Source of the DNA: Succinatimonas hippei
GTDB lineage: Bacteria > Pseudomonadota > Gammaproteobacteria > Enterobacterales > Succinivibrionaceae
Length of the DNA stretch: 40,843 nucleotides
Assembly: GCA_004557545.1 (NCBI GenBank)
Contig: SFGV01000031.1
Span: forward strand, 1 to 40,843
Direction of reading: 5' to 3'
Of the stretch, positions 28,703 through 37,559 are shown piece after piece (the first letter of the stretch is position 1; every line of letters starts with the position of its first letter). The position numbers and the translations under genes are program-made. The notes under the pieces were generated by a model, which saw nothing but the letters and a program-made list of their open reading frames with translations, did no database searches and was not told the DNA's origin.

Positions 28703-31393
28703 ATGAGCAATCAGGAACCTTCTACAGAACACGAAAAAACGGGGTTTGTTTCAGAGGATCTTATAAAGGGCTCCACCCCGATGATGAAGCAATATCTTGA
28801 GGTGAAATCCAAATATCCGGATACGCTGGTCTTTTATCGCTTAGGTGACTTTTATGAAATGTTCTACGATGACGCCGTTAAAGCGTCACGGCTTTTAAAC
28901 CTGACTCTGACAAGGCGCGGCACCAACAATGGCAAGCCGATACCTCTGGCCGGTGTTCCTTTTCATGCCGTAGACAACTACATTGCCAGACTTATCCGCA
29001 TGGGCGAGTCGGTAGTCATCTGTGAGCAGAATGAAGAAAGCGGTAAGAACAAAACCAAGCTGTTTACCCGCAAAATCTCCCGCATAATCACCCCCGGCAC
29101 CGCGACAGATGATGGTATAGCACCTGATCGCAAAGACAATCTTATAGCCTGTGTCTGCAGGGGCAAATCCTATTTCGGACTGGCGGCCCTGTCGATGGGC
29201 TCAGGCCGTTTCGTTGCAAGCATAGCCGCCTCAGTAAAAGAGGCAAGACTCTTTCTTGACAGAATAAATCCTGCAGAGCTTGTCTGTCCTGAGGAGTTTG
29301 AAGAGCAGGAGCTCTTTGAAAATATCGCCAGTGTCAAGCATACCCCTCTGTGGAATTACGAACCTTCAACCTGCTACAGGCTATTGTGCTCCCAGTTTGG
29401 TACCCACAGTCTTTTTGGCTTTGGCGTTGAGGATCTGGAGGACGGGATCTGCGCTGCCGGAGCGTTACTCTCTTATGTAAAAACCACCCAGAACGGACCT
29501 CTGGCTCATATAAAATCCCTGCGCCGCGATGAAAGCGGTTCCTGCGTGCTGCTCGACCGCACCGCCCAGCGGAATCTTGAATTATTTGAAAACCTCCGCG
29601 GAGGGAGCGAAGGAACGCTTATTTCAATTCTTGATCGCTGCTCAACGGCCATGGGATCGCGTTGTCTGCGCTCCATGATCGCAAAGCCCCTGCGCGATAT
29701 CTCCATAACCGCTTCAAGACTGGATATCGTGGAAGCCCTGATGAAGGAGGATCTTGATTTACTCTCCTCCCTGCTTGACGAGGCCGGAGATCTTGAACGC
29801 GTAAGCGCCCGTATAGGTCTTGGCACCTCAAGACCCAAGGATATGATGGTACTGCGCTCGGCGCTTGGTGCCGCCCCCAGGATTAAAGATCTGCTTGAGA
29901 AATCAGGTTCTGAGGTTTTAAAAAAAGCTGCGGGCAGGATCATCCCTCTGCCCGACATATTTAATCTGCTTAAACGGGCCATAGCTGAGGTACCATCAAC
30001 CTTTCTGCGCGATGGAGGCGTGATCGCCACCGGTTACAATGATGAGCTCGATTCGCTCAGAAAACTCATGTCCGGAAGCAGCGATCTGCTCTCTGAGATG
30101 GAGGCGCGCGAACGCGAGCAGACCGGTATTCAGACACTGCGTGTTGGTTTCAATTCGGTTTCAGGTTACTACATTGAATTACCCAGATCTCAGGGCGACA
30201 AGGCTCCAGAGCGGTATCACCGCAAGCAGACTTTAAAGAATGTCGAGCGTTATACCACCCCGGAACTTCGTGAGCTGGAAGAGAAAACTCTTAACGCCAA
30301 GGAACGCTCGCTCGCGCTTGAAAAAGAGCTTTATGACACCCTGCTCTCAACGCTGAGGGAAAAGCTTGAAGGGATCAGCAGCCTCGCGAATGAGCTCTCG
30401 CGTCTTGACGCTCTCAAATCCTTCGCCGAGGTGTCAGCAGACCGTGGTTATGTCCGTCCCGAGCTTACCGAGAATTCAGAGATTGAGATAATCAAGGGCC
30501 GTCATCCGGTTATTGAAACCCTGACATCCAAGCCATTTGTTTCCAATTCCCTTTCCATGGGAGAAAAACGTCTTGCTGTCATCACCGGTCCTAATATGGG
30601 TGGCAAGTCTACCTTCATGCGCCAGACCGCGATCATATGCATCATGGCCAAGGCCGGATGTTTCGTACCGGCCGCGCGCGCCAGAATAGGTGATATTGAC
30701 CGCATATTCACCAGAATTGGCGCGTCTGATGATCTTGTATCAGGCAGATCGACCTTCATGGTAGAGATGGAAGAGGCCGCATCAATACTCAACAACGCCA
30801 CACCGCGTTCTCTTGTGATCATGGACGAGATAGGACGCGGAACCAGCGCTGTAGAGGGTGAAGCGCTGGCGCTCTCCATTGCAAATTATCTATGCTCAAG
30901 AAGTCATTCCATCTCTCTTTTCTCAACCCACTACGCCGGTATTTCAGAGCTTTCAAGCTCAAGATCTGACGTGCTCAGTCTTTGCTTCAAAGCCCAGGAG
31001 ATAGAAGGCAGGATCGTCTTTCTCTATCACGCCTGTGAGGGAAGCCAGCAGTACTCATACGCGCTTGAGGTGGCAAAACTCGCGGGAATTCCTGACGAGG
31101 CCCTCTGTATGGCCCGCTCTGAAATTGAAAAGCGCGGCAACCCTCAGACAGAAGTCCCAAATACCAATAACGCCGCTCCTTCTGATGATCCCGACAAAGA
31201 GGAAAAAACACGCGGTGGCGCTACAGACGCGGTTTACTCTGACACTCCCGCGAATGCCAGTATGCATGATGGGGACAACCGGGTAAAAAGCTCTCTGGTA
31301 ATTCAGAAGCTGGAAATGATGGATGTAAACTCGCTCACTCCGCTTCAGGCTTTAAATGAGCTTGCAAGGCTCAAGGACCTGATAAGGAACTGA
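28703..31393 (+). CDS. mutS: DNA mismatch repair protein MutS
   Basis: MutS recognises mismatches and starts repair with MutL. The 896-aa product (E. coli 853) has the mismatch-wedge Phe50-Tyr51-Glu52 in GDFYEMF, the connector, lever and clamp domains, and the ATPase domain with Walker A GPNMGGKS at 629-636 and MDEIGRGTS further on. A variable polar linker near 820-860 precedes the C-terminal helix typical of the MutS tetramerisation region. ATG 28703 fits the family N-terminus although no Shine-Dalgarno sequence is obvious. It converges on rpoS. Confidence 0.96.
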   Translation: MSNQEPSTEHEKTGFVSEDLIKGSTPMMKQYLEVKSKYPDTLVFYRLGDFYEMFYDDAVKASRLLNLTLTRRGTNNGKPIPLAGVPFHAVDNYIARLIRMGESVVICEQNEESGKNKTKLFTRKISRIITPGTATDDGIAPDRKDNLIACVCRGKSYFGLAALSMGSGRFVASIAASVKEARLFLDRINPAELVCPEEFEEQELFENIASVKHTPLWNYEPSTCYRLLCSQFGTHSLFGFGVEDLEDGICAAGALLSYVKTTQNGPLAHIKSLRRDESGSCVLLDRTAQRNLELFENLRGGSEGTLISILDRCSTAMGSRCLRSMIAKPLRDISITASRLDIVEALMKEDLDLLSSLLDEAGDLERVSARIGLGTSRPKDMMVLRSALGAAPRIKDLLEKSGSEVLKKAAGRIIPLPDIFNLLKRAIAEVPSTFLRDGGVIATGYNDELDSLRKLMSGSSDLLSEMEAREREQTGIQTLRVGFNSVSGYYIELPRSQGDKAPERYHRKQTLKNVERYTTPELRELEEKTLNAKERSLALEKELYDTLLSTLREKLEGISSLANELSRLDALKSFAEVSADRGYVRPELTENSEIEIIKGRHPVIETLTSKPFVSNSLSMGEKRLAVITGPNMGGKSTFMRQTAIICIMAKAGCFVPAARARIGDIDRIFTRIGASDDLVSGRSTFMVEMEEAASILNNATPRSLVIMDEIGRGTSAVEGEALALSIANYLCSRSHSISLFSTHYAGISELSSSRSDVLSLCFKAQEIEGRIVFLYHACEGSQQYSYALEVAKLAGIPDEALCMARSEIEKRGNPQTEVPNTNNAAPSDDPDKEEKTRGGATDAVYSDTPANASMHDGDNRVKSSLVIQKLEMMDVNSLTPLQALNELARLKDLIRN

Positions 31394-31396
31394 TAT

Positions 31397-31424
31397 CTAT
31401 CCCGGCTTCAGATAACCGGGTTAG
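31397..31424. terminator. possible bidirectional terminator between mutS and rpoS
   Basis: A 9-bp stem with one mismatch pairs 31397-31405 with 31416-31424, centred on CCCGG/CCGGG, in the 35-base gap between convergent genes. No proper T-run follows on either side, so it may be weak or act only as an mRNA 3'-end hairpin. Confidence 0.38.
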
Positions 31425-31428
31425 ATTG

Positions 31429-32391
31429 CTAATGATCACTGTCATCCGTAAGCGCGCTGGCGTCAATTCCGTTTTCCTCACAAAGGCGCCTGAGATTACG
31501 CAGGATCTCGTTTTGAATCTGGCGCACGCGCTCACGGGTCAGATTTATCTTGGCTCCGACGTCCTCCAGCGTCATGATGTCGGCGCCACCAAGCCCAAAA
31601 CGGTTTAAGACGACCAGACGCTGTTTCTTGTCAAGACCGCTAAACCACTTTCTGATAATAGCTATGAGTTCATGCCGATCCATGGATTTTGTAGGCGTGG
31701 CTATCGTTGTATCAGGGAGAATATCCATGATGGATACCTCCTTGTCATCATCCCCGTTATACAGGGTGTTTGTAACCTGAGTTGCCCCATCGCAGATCTG
31801 CATCAGCTTGCGCACATGCTCCGGATCCTTTTTGGAGGCCTCCGCTATCTGGTTTACCGATATATCGTCGGTATGCAACTCATCAGCAAGACGTTTGCGT
31901 ATACGCTTGCATGCGTTAATCTCTTTTACGATATGCACCGGCAGCCTGATCATGCGCGACTGGCTTATGATTGCCTGTTCAACACTCTGCCGGATCCACC
32001 ATGTGGCGTAGGTCGAGAAGCGGAACCCGCGGTCAGGGTCAAACTTTTCTACCGCGTGAATGAGTCCAAGATTGCCTTCCTCTATAAGGTCAAGCATGGG
32101 AACCCCGCGCAGACGGTATTCCTTGCATATATTCACCACCAGCCTGAGGTTAGAGGTGATCATAGTGTCTATAGCCTTACGGTCATTAGCCCGCGCTTTG
32201 CGACCTATCTCTATTTCCTGTTCAGGTGTTAATAGTGGATATTTGCGTATTGAGCTGAAATAAGCCGCCAGCAGATCATTCCCACCGCTTGAGGAGGTTT
32301 TACGGGGAGCATCCTCTCCGGCATCCGTATCTGCCTGGCGATCCTCTGGACTTATCTCTTCAAGCTCCGAAATGCGCTTGAATTTTTTCAT
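31429..32391 (-). CDS. rpoS: RNA polymerase sigma factor RpoS
   Basis: RpoS directs stationary-phase and general-stress transcription. The 320-aa product (E. coli 330) has region 1.2 (YFSSIRKYPLLTPEQEIEIG), region 2 with LIEEGNLGLIHAVEKFDPDRG and FSTYATWWIRQSVE, and region 4 with LTRERVRQIQNE. Region 2.4 and the position after nlpD favour RpoS over RpoH or RpoD. The 39-base gap to nlpD is A+T-rich and lacks a strong Shine-Dalgarno sequence, so translation may be controlled; the enteric sRNA-binding leader would lie within nlpD here but I cannot recognise it. Confidence 0.93.
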   Translation of the reverse strand: MKKFKRISELEEISPEDRQADTDAGEDAPRKTSSSGGNDLLAAYFSSIRKYPLLTPEQEIEIGRKARANDRKAIDTMITSNLRLVVNICKEYRLRGVPMLDLIEEGNLGLIHAVEKFDPDRGFRFSTYATWWIRQSVEQAIISQSRMIRLPVHIVKEINACKRIRKRLADELHTDDISVNQIAEASKKDPEHVRKLMQICDGATQVTNTLYNGDDDKEVSIMDILPDTTIATPTKSMDRHELIAIIRKWFSGLDKKQRLVVLNRFGLGGADIMTLEDVGAKINLTRERVRQIQNEILRNLRRLCEENGIDASALTDDSDH

Positions 32392-32430
32392 AAATAATTC
32401 TTTATATTAATATTTAAACGTTGTGCCTGT

Positions 32431-33651
32431 TTAACGTGGGAGATAGCCGAGCGGGTTTACCGACTTACCGCGATAGCGGATCTCAAAGTGCAGATTAACC
32501 CGGTCTGAGTCAGTTGAACCCATCCTGGCCACACTTTGTCCGCGTTTTACTCTCTGTCCCTCGCGCACGAGCAGCTGCTCATTGTGGGCATACGCTGACA
32601 GGTATTCATTATCGTGATTGATGATAACAAGATTTCCATAGCCGCGCAGAGCGCTACCAGCGTATACAACCTGTCCATCAGCGGCGGCTACCACGTTCTG
32701 TCCACGCGTACCTGCTATATCAATGCCCTTGTTACCATTCTCGTTAAGGCTGAAGCCCTTGATGACGGTGCCTCTCGCCGGCCACATCCATGTGACTCCG
32801 CCAGCGTTGCGGGTGCTCCCTGAGGTAACCGGGGTGGTGGCAGCGACAGCGGTGCCTTCAGGCTCAGCTGCTGACTGTGATGCTGTCTGCGGATTTTTCT
32901 GAGAGGATTCGCTGACGACCTTGCTGCCGTTAGCTCCAACCACTGTCACCTTACGTGAAATCACTGTATCTGTAACTGTTCCTGACTGCGCTCCTGCGAC
33001 CGGAACTACCTGCTGCTCTGAACGTGAGGTCGTGCGTTTGGCATCAGGATCCTCGATGGTAAGCACCTGCCCGGGGATCAGGCGGTAAGGAGCCTGAAGA
33101 TTGTTTACCCTGACGATGGCAGAAGGCGGGATACCCGTTGCGGCAGAGACCGATGAGAGATTATCCCCTTTCTTTACCGTATAAGATCCGCTTTGATCTG
33201 AGTCATTCTGCGCATTACCGCCTATATGAATTGTCTGGCCTATTCTGATGTTGTAAGGCGGATCAATGCCGTTATCCTGCGCCAGCGACTTGTAGTTCTG
33301 TCCATATCTGAAAGCGATGGAGAACAGAGTATCCCCCTGCTGCACCGTATAGTCAGAGGGTGCGACGCCTACGCTCTTAGTAACACTGTTCCCGCCCTGA
33401 GGCTGTTCCTGAAAGGAGCGGCGGACATTTACTGTCCGGTTTATGACCCTTGGCTTTACCTGTCTTTGCGTCTGACGCGCGTTATCATGGCGTTGAGCGA
33501 AAGGATCGCTGGTCGCATCCACAACCTGTGCGTTACTGCTGTCTCCCATGCAACCTGACAGTTGCGTAGCAACTATCAGCGAAAGAGAAAGCAACGCTCC
33601 CCCCTTCGCGATACCATAAACAAGCTTAGAAAATGAGTTCATAAATGACAT
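32431..33651 (-). CDS. nlpD: NlpD lipoprotein, activator of cell-division amidase
   Basis: NlpD is an outer-membrane lipoprotein that activates AmiC at the septum. The 406-aa product has a lipoprotein signal ending in LSGC (Cys34) and two LysM domains, TVQQGDTLFSIAFRYG and TVKKGDNLSSVSAATG, where E. coli NlpD has one. The C-terminal M23/LytM domain is degenerate: the first metal His is lost (NKGIDIAG), and the HxH motif reads NLHFEI. It should therefore not cut peptidoglycan itself. ATG 33651 overlaps the upstream gene; ATG 33642 is an alternative. nlpD-rpoS adjacency is conserved. Confidence 0.93.
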   Translation of the reverse strand: MSFMNSFSKLVYGIAKGGALLSLSLIVATQLSGCMGDSSNAQVVDATSDPFAQRHDNARQTQRQVKPRVINRTVNVRRSFQEQPQGGNSVTKSVGVAPSDYTVQQGDTLFSIAFRYGQNYKSLAQDNGIDPPYNIRIGQTIHIGGNAQNDSDQSGSYTVKKGDNLSSVSAATGIPPSAIVRVNNLQAPYRLIPGQVLTIEDPDAKRTTSRSEQQVVPVAGAQSGTVTDTVISRKVTVVGANGSKVVSESSQKNPQTASQSAAEPEGTAVAATTPVTSGSTRNAGGVTWMWPARGTVIKGFSLNENGNKGIDIAGTRGQNVVAAADGQVVYAGSALRGYGNLVIINHDNEYLSAYAHNEQLLVREGQRVKRGQSVARMGSTDSDRVNLHFEIRYRGKSVNPLGYLPR

Positions 33652-34258
33652 AAAGGAGTACCAGTAGGACTATTGTCCAGCCGATGTAATCTATATAGCG
33701 GCGGATGGTCTTTTCCATTCTCTCACCGCCCCAGGCGATGATACCCGCCTCAAGGTAAAACCTGAGCCCGCGCCCGACTATGGACACCGGCACAAAGAAG
33801 AATATTGAAAGCATTCCCGCGCTTCCCGTTCGCATAACGCTTTCAGCGGCCATAACGCCGCAGGTTACTGCGATGATCTTATACGGGATGGGAGTAAAAG
33901 CTCCTATAAACACCATCAATACTCCATAACGCAGGGTAAACCAGCCGCGAACTGTTTCCATGTTCGCTGTCTGATGGAAATACTCTATCAGATCCTTAAT
34001 CCAGGGATCGTATATGAAATAACCAAGATAGTAGCCGCATATCGCTCCCGCGATAGATGAAATCACGGTAATAAGCGCATAGCGGTACGCGCGTTTTGGA
34101 GAGGCCAGACACATCGGCGCGAGCATCACATCAGGCGGAATTGGCCAGAACACCGACTCGCAGAAACTGTCAGCAACCAGAAACCATGGGGCCTTCGGGT
34201 GCTTGGCTAATCTGATGCAAAGCTCATATATATAAGAAAATAAACTTAACGCCTTCAT
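33626..34258 (-). CDS. YqaA-type VTT/DedA-family membrane protein
   Basis: A 210-aa inner-membrane protein related to the VTT/DedA superfamily; some relatives move or flip phospholipids, but the role of the YqaA branch is not settled. I see several hydrophobic segments (about 55-80, 110-135, 145-165 and 190-209) and the conserved re-entrant pattern FIGAFTPIPYKIIAVTCGVM. The N-terminal ADSFCESVFWPIPPDVML block is typical of the branch. It ends inside nlpD and begins 33 bases after ispF. In enterics truD-surE-pcm lie here; pairing of a YqaA-type gene with nlpD is known from other gammaproteobacteria. Confidence 0.85.
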   Translation of the reverse strand: MKALSLFSYIYELCIRLAKHPKAPWFLVADSFCESVFWPIPPDVMLAPMCLASPKRAYRYALITVISSIAGAICGYYLGYFIYDPWIKDLIEYFHQTANMETVRGWFTLRYGVLMVFIGAFTPIPYKIIAVTCGVMAAESVMRTGSAGMLSIFFFVPVSIVGRGLRFYLEAGIIAWGGERMEKTIRRYIDYIGWTIVLLVLLYVIYELIF

Positions 34259-34291
34259 AAAAGGTCATATCCCTTGGTTATTTATGGAAGA

Positions 34292-34771
34292 TCAGATGCT
34301 TTCAATCAGACAAACGGCCTCACAAGCTATGCCCTCACCGCGCCCGGGGAACCCCAGTTTTTCCGTTGTGGTTGCCTTGACGCTTATACAATCCGGACTT
34401 ATTCCAAGATCAGAGGCGATCGTCTGACACATCTTAGCTTCATATGGAGCCATCTTCGGAACCTGGGCAATTATGGTCATGTCAGCGTTGGAAACGCGCC
34501 AGCCTTTGTCTTTTATTCTTGAGGCCACATCACGCAGCAGGATCCTGCTGTCTATTCCAAGAAAATGATCATCATTGTCAGGATATAGATGTCCTATGTC
34601 CCCAAGACAGGCTGCGCCTAGAATCGCATCACAAAGCGCGTGTAGCAGAACATCTCCGTCTGAATGCGCGACAAGACAGCGCTCCGAAGGCACACTGACC
34701 CCGCCTATGGTAATTGGTCCCGCAGCGTCTCCAAAACGGTGAACATCAAAACCATGTCCAATCCTCAGCAT
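34292..34771 (-). CDS. ispF: MECDP synthase IspF
   Basis: IspF cyclises CDP-ME-2-phosphate to MEcPP in the non-mevalonate (MEP) isoprenoid pathway. The 159-aa product (E. coli 159) has the metal ligands Asp9 and His11 in GFDVH and His44 in DVLLHAL, and the C-terminal KATTTEKLGFPGRGEGIA block. Its ATG lies inside the end of ispD (7-base overlap). Confidence 0.97.
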   Translation of the reverse strand: MLRIGHGFDVHRFGDAAGPITIGGVSVPSERCLVAHSDGDVLLHALCDAILGAACLGDIGHLYPDNDDHFLGIDSRILLRDVASRIKDKGWRVSNADMTIIAQVPKMAPYEAKMCQTIASDLGISPDCISVKATTTEKLGFPGRGEGIACEAVCLIESI

Positions 34772-35451
34772 GTTTTATCTCCAAAGAGTGACCTGGCAAT
34801 CATGAGATCCTGAGGTAGCGTGATTTTAAAATTCGGATCTCTGGCTTCAACCAGACGCGGTTTATATCCTGAAAGTTCCATCGCTGATGCCTCATCGGTG
34901 ATCTCCTGCCCGGCGCTGTCAGCATACCTGAGCGCCTTAAGCAGGATCTCCCTTTTAAAGACCTGAGGTGTAAGCGCTCTCCAGAGTTTTTCTCTTGGAA
35001 CTGTTCTAAGACAACGCCCCTCATCCCCTAATTTAACAGTATCAGCCATGGCAAGCGCCAGAATCGCCCCGTCATCGTCACGCTCTCCATAATCAAGCAC
35101 AGTCTCAAGATCACGCGTGCTAAGAAGAGGTCTGGCGGCGTCATGAACCGCGACGTATGGAGCTGTACTGTGCTCAAGCGCGGAAATTACACTCAGATAC
35201 CGGCTATCGCCTCCGTCACAAACCACGACTCTGGGATCTGAAGCAATAGGAAGAGAGGAAAAACGGGTATCCGACTTATTAATTGCGATAACAACCCTGC
35301 GGATGCGATCGCAGTTTAAAAATATCTCGGCTGTACGCTCAAGCACACTTTTCCCAGCCAGACATAGATACTGCTTGGGGGTTGCGCTACCCATACGGCG
35401 CCCCACCCCCGCAGCGGGAATCACCGCATCAGTACGGGCCTCCGCTTTCAC
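34765..35451 (-). CDS. ispD: MEP cytidylyltransferase IspD
   Basis: IspD couples CTP to 2-C-methyl-D-erythritol 4-phosphate. The 228-aa product has the nucleotidyltransferase signature AAGVGRRMGSATPKQY (13-28) and the VHDAARP block near 100-106. The start is GTG 35451, overlapping the ftsB stop as GTGA. The trio ftsB-ispD-ispF is conserved among gammaproteobacteria. The ispD and ispF genes are separate, not fused. Confidence 0.96.
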   Translation of the reverse strand: MKAEARTDAVIPAAGVGRRMGSATPKQYLCLAGKSVLERTAEIFLNCDRIRRVVIAINKSDTRFSSLPIASDPRVVVCDGGDSRYLSVISALEHSTAPYVAVHDAARPLLSTRDLETVLDYGERDDDGAILALAMADTVKLGDEGRCLRTVPREKLWRALTPQVFKREILLKALRYADSAGQEITDEASAMELSGYKPRLVEARDPNFKITLPQDLMIARSLFGDKTC

Positions 35452-35738
35452 CTGTGCCCGCCGTGATCCGTTTCGATTACTCTGTAAAACGTCTCATCAG
35501 GCTTGATCATTCCGAGATCGTTACGCGCCAGTTCCTCTATCGTCAGATTGCCCTGCTGGAGATCTTCTATCTCATCCTCAAGAGCCTGATTACGCATTGT
35601 AAGCTTTTCGGATTTCTCCTTAGCCTGCGTAACCTGCGCGGCAACGTTCTGGTACTGGAGAAAGCCATTACGGCCATTCCACATGTCATAGCCAAGATAG
35701 GCGATCACACAAACCAGAACCACGGCAAATAGACGCAT
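35448..35738 (-). CDS. ftsB: Cell division protein FtsB
   Basis: FtsB forms the FtsQLB complex that licenses septal peptidoglycan synthesis. The 96-aa bitopic protein has one N-terminal membrane helix (about 3-19), a coiled coil (about 28-65) and the family's C-terminal ARNDLGMIKPDETFYRV. It begins 12 bases after pyrG; enterics usually have eno between these genes. Confidence 0.94.
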   Translation of the reverse strand: MRLFAVVLVCVIAYLGYDMWNGRNGFLQYQNVAAQVTQAKEKSEKLTMRNQALEDEIEDLQQGNLTIEELARNDLGMIKPDETFYRVIETDHGGHR

Positions 35739-35750
35739 TTCAGGTCAACC

Positions 35751-37424
35751 TCAGTGCTGTTTGTCCTGATATTCCTTGGCCGCGCGGATGAATCCAGTGA
35801 AAAGCGGATGTCCGGTACGGGGGTTTGATGTGAACTCAGGATGGAACTGTACACCTATGAACCAGGGGTGACTTGGGATCTCAATGCACTCCACAAGCCG
35901 GTTGTCCGTTGAAAGCCCGGCTATGCGCAGGCCTTCTTTCTCAAGAGCCCCTATGAGATTATTGTTTACCTCATAACGGTGGCGGTGACGTTCAATAATG
36001 TCATCTTTTCCATAGAGCTTGCGTACAAGCGTACCGCTCTTTAAGTGGCAAAGCTGTCCGCCAAGTCTCATGGTTCCGCCAAGATCAGAGGCGCCAGAGC
36101 GCTTTTCAACCTTGCCATCCTCGCCAAGCCACTCGGTTATCAGAGCCACCACCGGATACTTGGTCTTGGGATCAAACTCCGTTGAATTGGCGCCTGGCAT
36201 CTTTGCGACATCACGGGCATACTCGATTATGGCTACCTGCATGCCAAGGCAGATCCCGAGATAAGGGATCTTGTTCTCTCTGGCATAACGGGCGGCCATG
36301 ATCTTGCCTTCAATACCGCGCTTGCCAAAGCCGCCCGGAACCAGAATAGCGTCAAGCCCTTCGAGCACCTCTGTTCCCTTGACCTCAACATCCTCTGAAT
36401 CAATGTATTTGATATTAACCGTAAGCCGGTTTTTCAGACCACCGTGCTTTAAGGCCTCGTTGACTGACTTGTAGGCATCGTGCAGCTCCACATACTTGCC
36501 TACCATGCCGATGCATACCTCACCTACGGTGTTGGCCTGCTGGTAGAGCACCTGCTCCCAGTCAGACAGGTCAGCCTCAGGTACCTTGAAGCCGAAGCGA
36601 TCCACAATAAGCTGATCGAGGTACTGAGACTTTAAGATGGCAGGGATCTTGTAAATTGAGTCAACATCCTTAAGCGAAATCACCGCACGCTCAGGGACAT
36701 TGCAGAACATGGCTATCTTGTGACGCTCATGCGGAGGAATACTTACCTCGGATCTGCAGATCAGCACGTCAGGCTGTATACCAATTGAAAGCAGCTCTTT
36801 TACGGAATGCTGAGTCGGCTTGGTTTTAACCTCGCCTGAGGTCTTAAGATACGGCACCAGCGTAAGGTGCATGAACACGGCGTTCTCACGCCCGATCTCG
36901 ACCGCGAGCTGACGTATCGCCTCAAGGAATGGCTGGGATTCTATATCGCCCACGGTTCCGCCGATTTCAACCAGGGTAACATCGTTGCCTTCAGCGCCGT
37001 CCAGAATCTTTTCTTTGATGGCGTTGGTAATGTGCGGAATGACCTGAATGGTGGCTCCAAGATAGTCACCACGGCGCTCCTTGCGAATCACCTCGGAATA
37101 AATTCTGCCGGTAGTGCAGTTATTCTTGTGCGACATCCTAGCGTGAATGAAGCGCTCGTAATGTCCAAGATCAAGATCCGTCTCCGCCCCGTCCTCAGTC
37201 ACGAATACCTCTCCGTGCTGAATCGGGCTCATAGTGCCTGGATCTACGTTGATATACGGATCGAGCTTGATAATTGTTACCTTAAGCCCTCTGGCCTCCA
37301 GAACGGCCGCAAGTGATGCTCCGGCTATGCCCTTGCCAAGTGACGACACAACGCCGCCGGTAACAAATATGAGTTTCAGAGGTTTTTTGGACTCAGCGCT
37401 CTTTTGATCGTTGGATGACGACAT
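35751..37424 (-). CDS. pyrG: CTP synthase
   Basis: PyrG aminates UTP to CTP using glutamine. The 557-aa product (E. coli 545) has the N-terminal synthetase domain with FVTGGVVSSLGKG and KLDPYINVDPGTM. Its C-terminal class I glutaminase has the nucleophile Cys in GICLGMQ and the His-Glu pair in FHPEF. A 13-residue polar N-terminal extension precedes the family start. ATG 37424 follows GGCGGAG. An extended -10 promoter lies upstream; no PyrR- or attenuation-type leader is seen. Confidence 0.97.
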   Translation of the reverse strand: MSSSNDQKSAESKKPLKLIFVTGGVVSSLGKGIAGASLAAVLEARGLKVTIIKLDPYINVDPGTMSPIQHGEVFVTEDGAETDLDLGHYERFIHARMSHKNNCTTGRIYSEVIRKERRGDYLGATIQVIPHITNAIKEKILDGAEGNDVTLVEIGGTVGDIESQPFLEAIRQLAVEIGRENAVFMHLTLVPYLKTSGEVKTKPTQHSVKELLSIGIQPDVLICRSEVSIPPHERHKIAMFCNVPERAVISLKDVDSIYKIPAILKSQYLDQLIVDRFGFKVPEADLSDWEQVLYQQANTVGEVCIGMVGKYVELHDAYKSVNEALKHGGLKNRLTVNIKYIDSEDVEVKGTEVLEGLDAILVPGGFGKRGIEGKIMAARYARENKIPYLGICLGMQVAIIEYARDVAKMPGANSTEFDPKTKYPVVALITEWLGEDGKVEKRSGASDLGGTMRLGGQLCHLKSGTLVRKLYGKDDIIERHRHRYEVNNNLIGALEKEGLRIAGLSTDNRLVECIEIPSHPWFIGVQFHPEFTSNPRTGHPLFTGFIRAAKEYQDKQH

Positions 37425-37467
37425 GGATACTGATACTCCGCCACAAAGAATTTTATATAACTTAGCG

Positions 37468-37476
37468 ATTATAGCA
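37468..37476 (-). promoter_or_regulatory. extended -10 promoter of pyrG-ftsB-ispD-ispF
   Basis: TGCTATAAT on the minus strand gives a complete extended -10 about 44 bases upstream of the pyrG ATG, in the 135-base relA-pyrG gap. No matching -35 is visible. Confidence 0.6.
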
Positions 37477-37559
37477 TATGGAGCCGGTGGCCTCCCCTGG
37501 GCACCGGGATGAACTGCCCGTCAGTCGGTTAGCTCACCGGCAAATATAACGAATTGACA

